A stretch of 64,000 nucleotides of DNA from Saprospiraceae bacterium (GCA_016717265.1 JADKFX010000001.1:3608501-3672500), one strand, 5' to 3'. Shown: positions 42,097 to 51,960, counted from the stretch's first letter. Program-made: numbers and translations. Notes: a model not told the origin generated them from the sequence alone.

Positions 42097-42534
42097 TTAA
42101 CGTTTAAATTTTTGTACAATCTCTGAATAAGGTTTATTCCAGCTTTTAGCATAAAAACCTGCAGAATGGGTAGCGGTGCCATCCTGGTCTGAGTGCAATA
42201 CAGCATACAACTGCGCCAAAATTAATGGCATATCAAATGTAGGCTCAGCTGCATTCATAATTACAAAAGTGTAAGCATCCCAAAGCATCCGAAGGTCTTT
42301 ATTATTCGGATCTTTTTTGATCGCTTCACTAATGTCAAAGCTTTCTTTTGTTGCAATATCCACACACTCTGCTTTTGATTTGAGTGCAGGTAAAACCGTT
42401 TCCGGGGTCGGAACGGAAAGTTGAGCTGATCCATGATTCGCAAAAGCCATGAAGACCAGTAAAAATGAACCGGTAATCAGAGATTTGAGAGAACATGAAA
42501 CAGTACGGAAAAAGTAAACATTCGTCTTTTTCAT
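42097..42534 (-). CDS. Small secreted protein of unknown function
   Basis: 145 residues: a long N-terminal region with a hydrophobic stretch and likely signal-peptide cleavage after about residue 38 (ANHGSAQ), leaving a mature part of about 107 residues, mostly helical-looking (KAECVDIATKESFDISEAIKKD, DMPLILAQLYAVLHSDQDG). I do not recognise a family and see no T9SS sorting domain or lipobox. It lies 90 bp upstream of the giant protein D gene on the same strand with no terminator between, so it probably shares its transcript and may assist it. A -7 box lies about 210 bp upstream. Confidence 0.75.
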   Translation of the reverse strand: MKKTNVYFFRTVSCSLKSLITGSFLLVFMAFANHGSAQLSVPTPETVLPALKSKAECVDIATKESFDISEAIKKDPNNKDLRMLWDAYTFVIMNAAEPTFDMPLILAQLYAVLHSDQDGTATHSAGFYAKSWNKPYSEIVQKFKR

Positions 42535-43050
42535 GAGAAATAGTTTTGGTTATTAATTAATTTATACTTCGTCTTGATATATAACAACTCTTTAAGACTA
42601 TGACAACCAATTGATTATCAAAATCTTAAAAAATCAAACACATCCTTTTTTTTCAACAGAGGGAATCGCTTCGTCGGCTTCATCCTTCCTTATTGGGTTT
42701 GCTTCAAATATTCTATAATATACCCAACTTGGATAACTCCATCTACGCAAAGATAGACAGATTATTTATTTAGGAAATATTTTTTTAAATATTTTATAAA
42801 TAAATATATAACTATTTGTTTATCAGTACCGTACACGGAAATTAAATTTTATTTAACTTTTCAATTTTAAGAAAATTCCTTTGAATCTCAGTTTTTATAT
42901 AGGCTCGTGAATAAGAATTAAGACTTTAGAAAGATTTAACTCCTTTAGACTTAGACAACAAATATTTAAGCCTTTTTGTAAGATCTACCCTCATTAGGGT
43001 TACTTTCGTTTGAGCCTGCAAAATTGGATATTTTATCCATTCTTAATTGG
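42535..43050. other. Leader / promoter region of the small secreted protein-protein D operon
   Basis: No gene seen. The minus strand holds TATCTTTG at 42748-42755, implying a leader of about 200 nt. The leader has a TTGGGT/AACCCA-like inverted pair around 42690-42732. Downstream of the FG-GAP gene (43051) no clear intrinsic terminator was recognised. Confidence 0.45.
42748..42755 (-). promoter_or_regulatory. -7 promoter box of the protein D operon
   Basis: TATCTTTG on the minus strand, about 214 bp before the ATG at 42534. Confidence 0.4.
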
Positions 43051-46000
43051 CTATTGTAATGCTTTGCTATTTTGAATAGAAATTATTTGTATAGGTCCGT
43101 TATTATTTGCCACAAGAATGAATGGGTTGCCAGAATAGGTCTTTTTAAGTATCAGGATATTTTTAACATCGCCCATGGCATATAAACCTGAGCTATTCGG
43201 ACTCACTTCATCAAACCAGGATTGTTTATTTCCTTTTAAGAATAAACCTACGCCTGCATCTGCATTCCCTGTTTCTACCTCTGAGACGAAAAGATTGCCT
43301 GCAATTACCAGATCATTAATTTGGTCGTTGTCCATATCATCATAAATAATTCCATTAACAGGTGAAATCTGAGCCCGATTTGGAAGGGGCTTCATTTCAA
43401 AACTACCCTTATTATTAATTAAAATGACACTTTGGAAGGTCTTTGCCTCATAATGCAATGCTGTTGTAAGGATATCTCCGTAAATATCTTTCAAGGTAGA
43501 TTTTCCATAAAGGTCATAGGTTTTAAACTTGTCTAATATCATTGGCATTTGTTCACTTGAACACTGACGCCCTCTGACTGGAAATAAATTTCCATCTTTT
43601 TTATACCAACCTAAAACGATATCCGATTTACCATTTTGGTCAAAATCACCGGCATAAACCTGAAAAGGCTTGGTTCTGGTCGTTCTATATTTATAATTTG
43701 TACCCAGGTTTCCAATGATAAAATCCTGGTCACCATCTTTATCTATATCAGCCGCAATAATTCGGTTCCACCATCCCCCGGTTTCATCTAATTTGAATTC
43801 CTTTGTCTGATTGACTAATTTTCCATTTTGATTAATAAATGGACTAATATTCATCCATTCTCCAACTACCATCAGGTCTACTTTACCATCCCCATTGATG
43901 TCTGTCCATTCTGCATCGGTCACCATCCCACAATTTGATAATCCTATAGACCATTTCGCAGTGGCATCGGAAAAAATGCCCTTATTGTTTTCCAACAAAT
44001 AGGAGCTACCTGGAAATGGGTACTTACCAGGTTCCAAACGTCCACCTACAAAAAGATCCAAATCACCATCGCCATCAAAATCAATTGACTTTACACAAGA
44101 ACCACTGCCTCCTGTATTTGGTAAGGCCTGAATCTTTTTAAACACCCCTTCTCCATTATTTTCATACAACCGATCCTGATACGCCTTTGGGTCATCAAAT
44201 TCATTACCTCCACTGACGACATATAAATCCAGGTCACCATCCTTATCCTTATCAAAAAACAATGCCCCGACATCTTCAAACAATTTATCAGCTTCAAAAT
44301 CAAGGTTAGGTTGCACAGAAAATAAACCAGAAGTATTTTGTATGTATAATGCCCCTGCCTGTCCTGTAGCGCCTCCAACATAAAAATCATCTGCGCCATC
44401 TGCATTTACATCAGCAACCGCAATTGAAGGTCCTAATTGAGACATTTTATGAGGCAATAAAATTTGCCTTTTTCGATAATCATCATACACATTTTCTTTG
44501 TGTATAAAATTTGCATTAAATTGATTTGTTTTATCCGCAAATAATAATACTTTATTCTCTTTTGTCTTATCTGCTTTTTTAGCATCAGAATAGTTTAATT
44601 TAAGGATTTGATCCGCAGAGACATTTTCAAGTATTTGCACTTTTTGGTCTGCCCAGGTGATTTTTAATTTTTTAATCGAATTTTCTTCACCTATTCCAAA
44701 ATAAATATTATCATCAACAACAGATTGATATCCCCGGGTCGTAATTAATTCAAATAATTGAAATCCAGTAGTTGTTTCAATTTCAACTTTAGAATTTAAC
44801 TTAACTGCATAATTTGATGCCTCTAATTTTATTTTCAAAAAATGATTTGCAGAGCGTTCAATTGCATTATTTTTATAAACTAATGCGGGTTCATCAATAT
44901 TATTCACTACAAGATCAGGATCGCCATCATTATCTAAATCGCCATATGCAGCCCCAGAAGAAAAACTTTTATAATTTAAATTCGCATCCGCAGATTTATC
45001 AACAAAGGTAAGGTCCCCATTATTCTCGTAATAAAAATTAGCAACTTTGGTTGCTACCATGGTTGTATTTTGCTGTCTTAAAAATCTCAAAATTGTTTCC
45101 ATAGATTCACCTTTTTCTCGCATTTCATTGGCATGTTTAACCATGGGTTTAAAAAAATCTTTATTTAAAAAATCCCGATAATATCCATTAGAAATATAAA
45201 TATCTTTTTTCCCATCCAAATTAAAATCAGTTAATAAAACACTCCAACTCCAATCGGTATTATGAATGCCACTCATTTGTGCAATTTCACTAAATGACTT
45301 GCTTCCATTATTAATTTGCAACATATTCCGCATATAGGAATAATGATATCCTGCATTAAAATAATCCCAAAATCGATCGATATCCATACTTGCCATATTC
45401 ACCTTCTCCCGGTAATTATCTTCCGCCAACATATCCAACACTAGAAAATCCATTAATCCGTCATTATTGATATCTGCAGCATCAATTCCCATACTACTAT
45501 GACTTGTATGTTTAACGGCAGAATATAAAATATTTTTAAATGTTCCGTTTCCTTGATTTTCATAAAAATAATCTGGCTGTTCGTGATCCACTGAAATATA
45601 AATATCTGGTAAACCATCGCCTGTAAGATCCGATGTAACTAAACCAAGAGTCCAACCATAACTCAGTACGCCAGCCTCTTTTGTAACATTTGTAAAGCTT
45701 CCATTGCCATTATTTCTATACAGCATATTAGAAGTTTCAAAAGGTGGGTTATGAAACCTTCTATAATGTTCACCTGATCCAGTCATTCGATCTGGAGGGT
45801 GATTGCCGACAATTAAATCAAGATCAGAATCCTGATCCATATCAAAAAAACTTGCAGTAATACTATAGCCACTATCATTGATCCCTAATTCTTTTCCTTT
45901 TTCGGTAAAGGTCAAATCTCCATTATTTATGAACATCAAATTTGTGCGTCTGTCAGGACCTTCCAAGACATAAAATGAACGACAAATATAAATATCCAAA

Positions 46001-46440
46001 AATCCGTCATTATTAATATCGGCTACTGCTGCACCTGTAGACCAACCACCAAAACCAGAAAGACCTGCTTTTTGAGTTATGTCTTCAAACTTAAAATTTC
46101 CTTTATTCAAATATAATTTATTTTCAACCAAATTGCCTGTTAATAAAATATCTGATAATCCATCATTATTAATATCACAAATAGCAACTCCACCCCCATT
46201 AAAAACATTTATGTACTCCAATGGATTTGGCAATAAATCGGGTCGCAAATTATTTGCAAATGTAACACCTGTTTTCTCTGGAGTCAAGAGTTCAAATTTT
46301 GGTAGATTCGTGTCTGCTGATGGTCTATTCGTGGATTGATTACATGCAAAAAATCCCACTATTAGCAGTATATTAAATGTAACTAATCGAATTCTATTAA
46401 ACCGATTAGTGAACAAATATTTCAACGTATTTAGATTCAT
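43051..46440 (-). CDS. FG-GAP/VCBS repeat lipoprotein with degenerate ASPIC/UnbV domain (CRTAC1-like), second copy
   Basis: About 1129 residues. The ATG at 46440 gives a lipoprotein signal (LLIVGFFACNQS); an upstream frame to 46494 overlaps the preceding gene. The body holds about 14 FG-GAP/VCBS units with Ca-binding loops such as DINNDGLSDILL, DFDGDGDLDLFV and DKDKDGDLDLYV, which predict beta-propeller blades on the cell surface. A middle region about 520-620 (GFQLFELITTRGYQSVVDD, YFGIGEENSIKKLKITW) corresponds to the ASPIC/UnbV domain but is divergent. Such proteins in Bacteroidota often accompany SusCD-type uptake loci, but no SusC/SusD is nearby. It lies 7 bp after its paralogue: a tandem duplicate in one operon. 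Confidence 0.87.
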   Translation of the reverse strand: MNLNTLKYLFTNRFNRIRLVTFNILLIVGFFACNQSTNRPSADTNLPKFELLTPEKTGVTFANNLRPDLLPNPLEYINVFNGGGVAICDINNDGLSDILLTGNLVENKLYLNKGNFKFEDITQKAGLSGFGGWSTGAAVADINNDGFLDIYICRSFYVLEGPDRRTNLMFINNGDLTFTEKGKELGINDSGYSITASFFDMDQDSDLDLIVGNHPPDRMTGSGEHYRRFHNPPFETSNMLYRNNGNGSFTNVTKEAGVLSYGWTLGLVTSDLTGDGLPDIYISVDHEQPDYFYENQGNGTFKNILYSAVKHTSHSSMGIDAADINNDGLMDFLVLDMLAEDNYREKVNMASMDIDRFWDYFNAGYHYSYMRNMLQINNGSKSFSEIAQMSGIHNTDWSWSVLLTDFNLDGKKDIYISNGYYRDFLNKDFFKPMVKHANEMREKGESMETILRFLRQQNTTMVATKVANFYYENNGDLTFVDKSADANLNYKSFSSGAAYGDLDNDGDPDLVVNNIDEPALVYKNNAIERSANHFLKIKLEASNYAVKLNSKVEIETTTGFQLFELITTRGYQSVVDDNIYFGIGEENSIKKLKITWADQKVQILENVSADQILKLNYSDAKKADKTKENKVLLFADKTNQFNANFIHKENVYDDYRKRQILLPHKMSQLGPSIAVADVNADGADDFYVGGATGQAGALYIQNTSGLFSVQPNLDFEADKLFEDVGALFFDKDKDGDLDLYVVSGGNEFDDPKAYQDRLYENNGEGVFKKIQALPNTGGSGSCVKSIDFDGDGDLDLFVGGRLEPGKYPFPGSSYLLENNKGIFSDATAKWSIGLSNCGMVTDAEWTDINGDGKVDLMVVGEWMNISPFINQNGKLVNQTKEFKLDETGGWWNRIIAADIDKDGDQDFIIGNLGTNYKYRTTRTKPFQVYAGDFDQNGKSDIVLGWYKKDGNLFPVRGRQCSSEQMPMILDKFKTYDLYGKSTLKDIYGDILTTALHYEAKTFQSVILINNKGSFEMKPLPNRAQISPVNGIIYDDMDNDQINDLVIAGNLFVSEVETGNADAGVGLFLKGNKQSWFDEVSPNSSGLYAMGDVKNILILKKTYSGNPFILVANNNGPIQIISIQNSKALQ

Positions 46441-46447
46441 AAAATTC

Positions 46448-49400
46448 TTATAAAATATTTCTAAAAAAATACAAGGCATTATTATTAATTCCAACTAAAA
46501 TACAAGGTTTTCCATTTACATGAATTGTTTTCATGTCTTTTACGTCATATGGAATAAAAAATCCAGAATTTTGTGGTTTTATAAATTTTCCTAACAAATT
46601 TTTCTCAGAACCTTTATAAAAACATCCAACGGATGCATCACCACGAGTCGTTTCAATTTCAGCATTAAATAAATTCCCACCTAAAACCAAATCATTCATT
46701 CCATCTTTATCAAAATCATCCGTTAATATACTTTGAACTGTAGAAAATTGAGTCTCCTTAGGCAAAGGAATAACTTTAAATTTTCCTGCATCATTTTGCA
46801 ATATAATGGATTCAAAGAGATGTGCTTTATAGGCAAGACCTTTCTCCAACCCATCTCCATAAATTTCTTGCAAATTTGCATTTGCAAATGAATTATAATT
46901 TGGAAATTTTGTAGCTATTGAAGGAACTTGTTCCGAAGAACATTGCCTTCCCCTGACGGGCACCTGGTCTTTACCATTAAATTTAGCTAGCACAATATCA
47001 TAACTTCCATTTTGATCATAATCATCGCAATACACCATAAATGGTTTATCCACACTTGCATGAAATTTATAATTTTCACCGAGGTTTCCTGCAATAAAAT
47101 CCATATCACCATCTTTGTCATAATCTGTTGCGACAATTCGATTCCACCAACCCTCCGTATTTTTTAAATTAAATTTATCATCATTTGCTTTTACTAAATT
47201 TCCATTTAAATTTTCGAATACTGTAATTGGCATCCATTCACCAACTATCATTAATTCTGGCTTTTGGTCCCCTGAGATATTTGACCAAACAGCAGAAGTT
47301 ACCATACCTACCAATCGCAATTCTTTTGCTTTTTCATCTGTGACATCTTTAAATTTTCCACTACCGATGTTTTCTAACAAATAGGATTTTGGGGGATATG
47401 GATATTTGTCTGGAATTGTACGACCGCCTCTAAAAAGATCCAAATCTCCATCGCCATCAAAATCAGCAGCGGCAATACACGATCCACTGGATCGAATAAT
47501 CGGAAGATTTGAAAGATCTTTTGAAAAATTTCCTGTACCATCATTTATATAAAGCCGGTCCTGATAAATAGGTAATGTTTCTTCCATTTCTGTACCGCCG
47601 GAAACCACATATAAATCTAAATCTCCATCCGCATCTGCATCTAAAAAAAGACTTTGCATATCTTCATAATCTTTATCTTTTTCAAAGATGGGTACTTTTT
47701 TTGCTCTGAACGTGCCGGAATCTGTTTGCATATATAATTGTCCAGCTTTAAAATGAGCAGCGCCCACATAAAAATCTTCTTTACCATCTTTATTTACATC
47801 GCCAACAGAAATAAAAGGTCCTAATCTGCTAAGCATATGCGGTAAGAGTTTCTGATTTTTATAATCATTAAATTGATTTTCAATTTGATAATATTGGGGC
47901 AAAATACTTTCCGTAGTATGTTCAACAAAAATTGGATTGATTTGTCGTTGCTCATTTGATTGAGCAATTTTTGGATCATATTTAATCTCCAAAGTTTGAT
48001 TTACTTTCACATCTTTTAAAACAGTTTTTCTAAAGTCAGGCCAAAGCACTTCAAGCCGATCAATTTTACTAATGGCTGCTAAACCAAAATGTGCAAAAGG
48101 CTCACTGGATGAAAGATAACCTTTGTTGGTTCTCATTTCAATATATTGCATTTGATCTCCGTAATAAATTGTAATTTTTGCTCCAATACCAAACGTGTTA
48201 AAAGGAAAACCTTTACAGGATATGCGCAAATAGTTTTGAGAAGCATTTAAATTATTTTTATAAATAAACGCAGGGTCATCAATATTATTCACCACGAAAT
48301 CAAGGTCACCATCATTATCCAAATCTCCCAAGGCTGCACCATTTGAAAAACTGGTTTCATTAAAGCCCCAGTCTTTCATCATTTTTTTAAAGGTTAAATC
48401 CTTATTATTTTTATAAATATAATTTACTAATTTAACAGAAGGTAACATCCCTAATGCTTGTTCAACACTATCAACAAGATTATTTTTTGCTTTTAAAAAC
48501 TCTTTAAGTTTGGCATTCATATCCCGGTCATAAACATCCCTTCTATAACCATTTGTGACAATAATATCTTTATAACCATCATTATCTAAATCATTAATCA
48601 TTGCAGCCCAAGACCAATCTGTTTTGTCGACACCTGATAGCTGCGAAATATCTGTAAAAAAGCCATTGCTATGATTATATTGTAATGCATTATGCATATA
48701 TTGATCCTGAAATCCTAAACTTTTAAGTTGAAGAAAATATTCAGGTTGCATGGCAGGCATTGTTGTTTTAGAACGCTTATAATCTTCAGGTCTCATTTCT
48801 ACAACTAAAATTTCATCATCACCATCATTATTAATATCTCCAAAATCTACGCCCATAGAATAATATGGAACATGATTGGTTAATGTTTTTACACTTTCTT
48901 TAAATGTACCATCCCCATAATTAATATAAAAATAATCATTCTCAATAAAATCATTGGCAACATATAAATCCTGCGTTCCATCTTTATTTAAATCCCCAGC
49001 AACCGCACTTAAGCCATATCCATAACTAGGATATATTCCCGCATCCTTACTAACATCTGTAAACGTTGCATTCCCATTATTTCTAAACAATTTATTTGCA
49101 GTTAATGGATCATAAATGCCTTTTTTGAAAGATTCTTTTACACTTATAATGGTATCTTCTTCAACTTTCCACTTATGTGGTCGATTTGTGACAAATAAAT
49201 CCAAATCCCCATCTAAGTCATAATCAAAAAAAGTTGAAGCAATCGAATACCCTGGATCAGCAACTCCATATTTATCTGCCTCATCCACAAACGTCATGTT
49301 TTTTTGGTTGATTAGGAGTAAATTTTTATTTTTCTCTGGAATATTTAAAAAACCTCCTCTGCAAATATAAAGGTCCATATAACCATCTAAGTTAATATCA

Positions 49401-49774
49401 ACTGTTGAAACCCCATTTCTCCATCCATCAAATTTTGAAATTCCAGCTTTATCCGAAACATCTTCAAATTTAAAATCACCATTATTTTTATACAGTTTAT
49501 CCTGCACCTGGTTACCTGTAAAATAGATATCTTGCAATCCATCATTATCAAAATCTGCAATCGCCACACCAGCACCATTATATATATAATTGAATGTATA
49601 TATATGCTCGGTCGGTGATTCAACGATCTTATTATTAAAATCGACCCCAGTCTGACTAACAGGCAATAATGTAAATAACTGACCTGAAAAAGATTCTTTA
49701 TTTGTTTTTGAGCAGGAGCCTAATAATAACAAAATAAAGAAAGTTAACTTAGAACTATAAGGTACATTAGCCAT
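46448..49774 (-). CDS. FG-GAP/VCBS repeat lipoprotein with ASPIC/UnbV domain (CRTAC1-like), first copy
   Basis: 1108 residues with a clear lipoprotein signal (FFILLLLGSCSKT, Cys about residue 21). About 14 FG-GAP-type Ca loops are seen, for example DFDNDGLQDIYF, DLDNDGDLDFVV, DADADGDLDLYV and DFDKDGMNDLVL. Around residues 530-610 lies an ASPIC/UnbV domain with GIGAKITIYYGDQMQYIEM, NKGYLSSSEPFAHFGLA and LEVLWPDFRKTVL. Likely anchored at the outer membrane and exposed; ligand unknown (glycans or protein are typical for propellers). A -7 box lies 23 bp upstream; divergent from a small lipoprotein gene. Confidence 0.88.
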   Translation of the reverse strand: MANVPYSSKLTFFILLLLGSCSKTNKESFSGQLFTLLPVSQTGVDFNNKIVESPTEHIYTFNYIYNGAGVAIADFDNDGLQDIYFTGNQVQDKLYKNNGDFKFEDVSDKAGISKFDGWRNGVSTVDINLDGYMDLYICRGGFLNIPEKNKNLLLINQKNMTFVDEADKYGVADPGYSIASTFFDYDLDGDLDLFVTNRPHKWKVEEDTIISVKESFKKGIYDPLTANKLFRNNGNATFTDVSKDAGIYPSYGYGLSAVAGDLNKDGTQDLYVANDFIENDYFYINYGDGTFKESVKTLTNHVPYYSMGVDFGDINNDGDDEILVVEMRPEDYKRSKTTMPAMQPEYFLQLKSLGFQDQYMHNALQYNHSNGFFTDISQLSGVDKTDWSWAAMINDLDNDGYKDIIVTNGYRRDVYDRDMNAKLKEFLKAKNNLVDSVEQALGMLPSVKLVNYIYKNNKDLTFKKMMKDWGFNETSFSNGAALGDLDNDGDLDFVVNNIDDPAFIYKNNLNASQNYLRISCKGFPFNTFGIGAKITIYYGDQMQYIEMRTNKGYLSSSEPFAHFGLAAISKIDRLEVLWPDFRKTVLKDVKVNQTLEIKYDPKIAQSNEQRQINPIFVEHTTESILPQYYQIENQFNDYKNQKLLPHMLSRLGPFISVGDVNKDGKEDFYVGAAHFKAGQLYMQTDSGTFRAKKVPIFEKDKDYEDMQSLFLDADADGDLDLYVVSGGTEMEETLPIYQDRLYINDGTGNFSKDLSNLPIIRSSGSCIAAADFDGDGDLDLFRGGRTIPDKYPYPPKSYLLENIGSGKFKDVTDEKAKELRLVGMVTSAVWSNISGDQKPELMIVGEWMPITVFENLNGNLVKANDDKFNLKNTEGWWNRIVATDYDKDGDMDFIAGNLGENYKFHASVDKPFMVYCDDYDQNGSYDIVLAKFNGKDQVPVRGRQCSSEQVPSIATKFPNYNSFANANLQEIYGDGLEKGLAYKAHLFESIILQNDAGKFKVIPLPKETQFSTVQSILTDDFDKDGMNDLVLGGNLFNAEIETTRGDASVGCFYKGSEKNLLGKFIKPQNSGFFIPYDVKDMKTIHVNGKPCILVGINNNALYFFRNIL

Positions 49775-49796
49775 CTTTTAAAAGAAATTTTGACTG

Positions 49797-49804
49797 CAAA
49801 TTTA
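49797..49804 (-). promoter_or_regulatory. -7 promoter box of the FG-GAP lipoprotein pair
   Basis: TAAATTTG on the minus strand, 23 bp before the ATG at 49774. Confidence 0.45.
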
Positions 49805-49869
49805 TCAAAGTACTAGGTCAAAATAGAACAATTAACAAAGTATTGAATAAATGAAAATAAAAATAAATA

Positions 49870-49877
49870 TAAATTTG
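49870..49877 (+). promoter_or_regulatory. -7 promoter box of the small lipoprotein gene
   Basis: TAAATTTG, 20 bp before the ATG at 49898. Confidence 0.45.
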
Positions 49878-49897
49878 CACCCTTAATATGCCAATCT

Positions 49898-50365
49898 ATG
49901 AAAATCTATAAAACTCATTTTTTACTATTATCGATTATTATTAGCTTATTGAGCTGTAAAGAAAACCCTCAAAATGAAGCTAAAACGGAGGCCAAAAATC
50001 AGTCTCAAATGAATACTTCACAAGAACCAAGTGATGCTTCTGGAACAGGTTCAAATGCAACAATGAATTCAGATGATCCTTTAATGGTTGAAACACCATC
50101 ACACTTTTATGCACCAAAAGGACTAAAAAAATTGAATTTGAAAGAAATGTATGAATTAGGGACCCGAACTGATTTCAAGAAAGATTTTCCACTTAAAGAT
50201 ACAAATGGAATTGCTGTCGATTGGGCGTTAATGCAAAATCCAGAAAAAATTATGTTTATGCAAATGTATACTGATTCTGATGGTAAAATTATTGAAGCTG
50301 TAGTCTTTCCGGTAACCGATGAAGTAAAGGCTATGATTACAAAAACCAGAATGAGTAGTAAATAA
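49898..50365 (+). CDS. Small lipoprotein of unknown function
   Basis: 155 residues with a lipoprotein signal (LLLSIIISLLSCKEN, Cys about residue 20), then a low-complexity Asn/Gln/Ser/Thr-rich linker to about residue 60, then a globular C-terminal part of about 95 residues (KKLNLKEMYELGTRTDFKKD, IMFMQMYTDSDGKIIEAVVF). No family recognised. It is the only plus-strand gene in the surface-protein block and is divergent from the FG-GAP pair. Confidence 0.75.
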   Translation: MKIYKTHFLLLSIIISLLSCKENPQNEAKTEAKNQSQMNTSQEPSDASGTGSNATMNSDDPLMVETPSHFYAPKGLKKLNLKEMYELGTRTDFKKDFPLKDTNGIAVDWALMQNPEKIMFMQMYTDSDGKIIEAVVFPVTDEVKAMITKTRMSSK

Positions 50366-50949
50366 TACATAAAAAATCACTATTCATATATCTAATCACT
50401 TGAGCGTTTTAAGCAATCCTTAAAGCTATTTGATTATTGAACCTGGATTGCATTTGTATAGGTTGGTTAATTTTCTGGGCAGCAATCGTTAATGTAAATT
50501 AGCCAAAACCGATTCAAGTGGTTTGTGTACTCAATTCATGTTAAATTGAACACCAACCCCTTGAAAGCCTGCCTGCGGTAGGCAGGGGACTTTTGCATTG
50601 TGTTATGATCAAATTATTTATTCTTAAGTTTTATTTTTATAATACTAAACTCAGTAGCGATCGGAGTCATTGACCGATAAATTGAAAAGTCACATCCAAC
50701 ATGTTGGGTTTGTGTAACCTGCTAATGTCTAACATTTCAGTGTCAGGCTACTAAATCTCGATAATTAGACTAGTCCAATATTTAGAGCATTTGTATCCTT
50801 TTTGAAGAGGCTAAGGTATTCGACATAATTTCTGAGCTAAAAATTATACTTTAAATCAGCTTATTAAACTTTTCTGACTTGTTATATTTAGAAATTATAC
50901 ACCTTTTTAAATGGGTGAACTATTTAAATAGTAAATAAAACAAATTGAA
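50366..50949. other. Convergent intergenic region with a REP-like palindrome
   Basis: No gene seen in about 580 bp between the small lipoprotein and the PorP/SprF gene, which converge. The notable element is the GC-rich palindrome at 50568-50586 in otherwise AT-rich DNA. Confidence 0.5.
50568..50586. repeat. REP-like GC-rich palindrome
   Basis: CCTGCCT-GCGGT-AGGCAGG forms a perfect 7-bp stem with a 5-nt loop. Palindromes of this CCTGCCTxCxGxAGGCAGG form recur between genes in many Bacteroidota genomes; that is recollection of the group, and only one copy is seen here. It could end transcription from either convergent gene, though it is not followed by a long T-run. Confidence 0.55.
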
Positions 50950-51960
50950 TTACTTGTTCATAGGAACTGCACCTTCTTCCTTCATCATACCTTCGTCTGT
51001 TTTTACAACTTTTGGCTTTGGTTTGAATAAATCGAAGGAGAGTGTTAATTCATGCGAACCATTATTGTAGTTCTGGAATTCAAGATAGGATTGGTCATAT
51101 GAATATAAGAAACTAAGGCGGTCAATTTTAATACCACCTAATAATGAGATTCTATGCCAGGAAGGATTATAGCTATAGGTAAACCCAGCAAATAATCGAT
51201 CGTCCAACATTTTAGCCAATACATTTAAATCCGTACCAAAAGGTACATCAGATATTTTCCGCAATCCAATAGATGGCTCAATTACTAATCGATATTCAGG
51301 TAATCTCCAAATAGCACCTAAAAACCCTATAAAATTAGTTGGTTTGTCTGCTTTAGGCTCTGTATTTGTTTTATTAGAATCATCCAAACGAGTTTCTACC
51401 AAATGAGGAATACTAATCCCTATTCTGAATTTATCTGATATTTCTGTATAAAAACCGAAATCTGCCCCAAAATACTTTTCGCCATTCACAGCACTGTTTA
51501 TATATGAATCTGGACTTTCATGTAATGGGTCTGTAATTGCTTCATTATCTAAATTATATTGAATATAAGAGCCTGAAATTCCAAAAGCAAATTTCATATT
51601 ATCATTAGCTTTAAAATTATAAGCATAATTAATTTGACCTGCAAAGCGATTCGCCACTCCAAAATTCTCTGAATAAATCATTGCACCAAGTCCCATATTA
51701 TTAGCCGGACTTGCATCTATAGCGAGCGTTAAGGCCTTTGGAGATCCTTCAAACCCAGCCCATTGATTTCTAAAGTTAAAGAGTAATTTACCATCGCCAT
51801 TAAATCCAGTATTTGCAGGATTCACTAAAAACAAATTCACAAAATAGTGATTATAAACAGCATGTGTTTTTAAAGACGTGGCATAATCTTGCGCCTTAAT
51901 ATTTGTATTCAAACATATAAATGATATAAATACAATTAAATATATATTAATATTTTTCAT
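50950..51960 (-). CDS. PorP/SprF family type IX secretion-associated outer membrane protein
   Basis: 336 residues. The ATG at 51960 gives a signal peptide (MKNINIYLIVFISFICLNTNIKA); an in-frame TTG three codons earlier is less likely. The family pattern is clear: YNHYFVNLFLVNPANTGFNGDGKLLFNFRNQW near residue 40, then amphipathic beta-strands (GLGAMIYSENFGVANRFAGQINYAY, KYFGADFGFYTEISDKFRIGISIPHL) of a membrane barrel. PorP/SprF proteins are needed for secretion or surface attachment of partner proteins with type B C-termini such as SprB. The gene lies 25 bp after exactly such a partner (51986-55132), so the two form a functional pair. Confidence 0.92.
   Translation of the reverse strand: MKNINIYLIVFISFICLNTNIKAQDYATSLKTHAVYNHYFVNLFLVNPANTGFNGDGKLLFNFRNQWAGFEGSPKALTLAIDASPANNMGLGAMIYSENFGVANRFAGQINYAYNFKANDNMKFAFGISGSYIQYNLDNEAITDPLHESPDSYINSAVNGEKYFGADFGFYTEISDKFRIGISIPHLVETRLDDSNKTNTEPKADKPTNFIGFLGAIWRLPEYRLVIEPSIGLRKISDVPFGTDLNVLAKMLDDRLFAGFTYSYNPSWHRISLLGGIKIDRLSFLYSYDQSYLEFQNYNNGSHELTLSFDLFKPKPKVVKTDEGMMKEEGAVPMNK

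Noticed and set aside
42541..42760. Riboswitch in the leader of the protein D operon
   Set aside because: Only a weak inverted pair is visible and no known riboswitch core was recognised.
43051..49774. Many short, similar DNA stretches resembling a repeat array
   Set aside because: They encode FG-GAP Ca loops at irregular spacing with codon variation inside two open reading frames; not CRISPR and not a DNA-level array.
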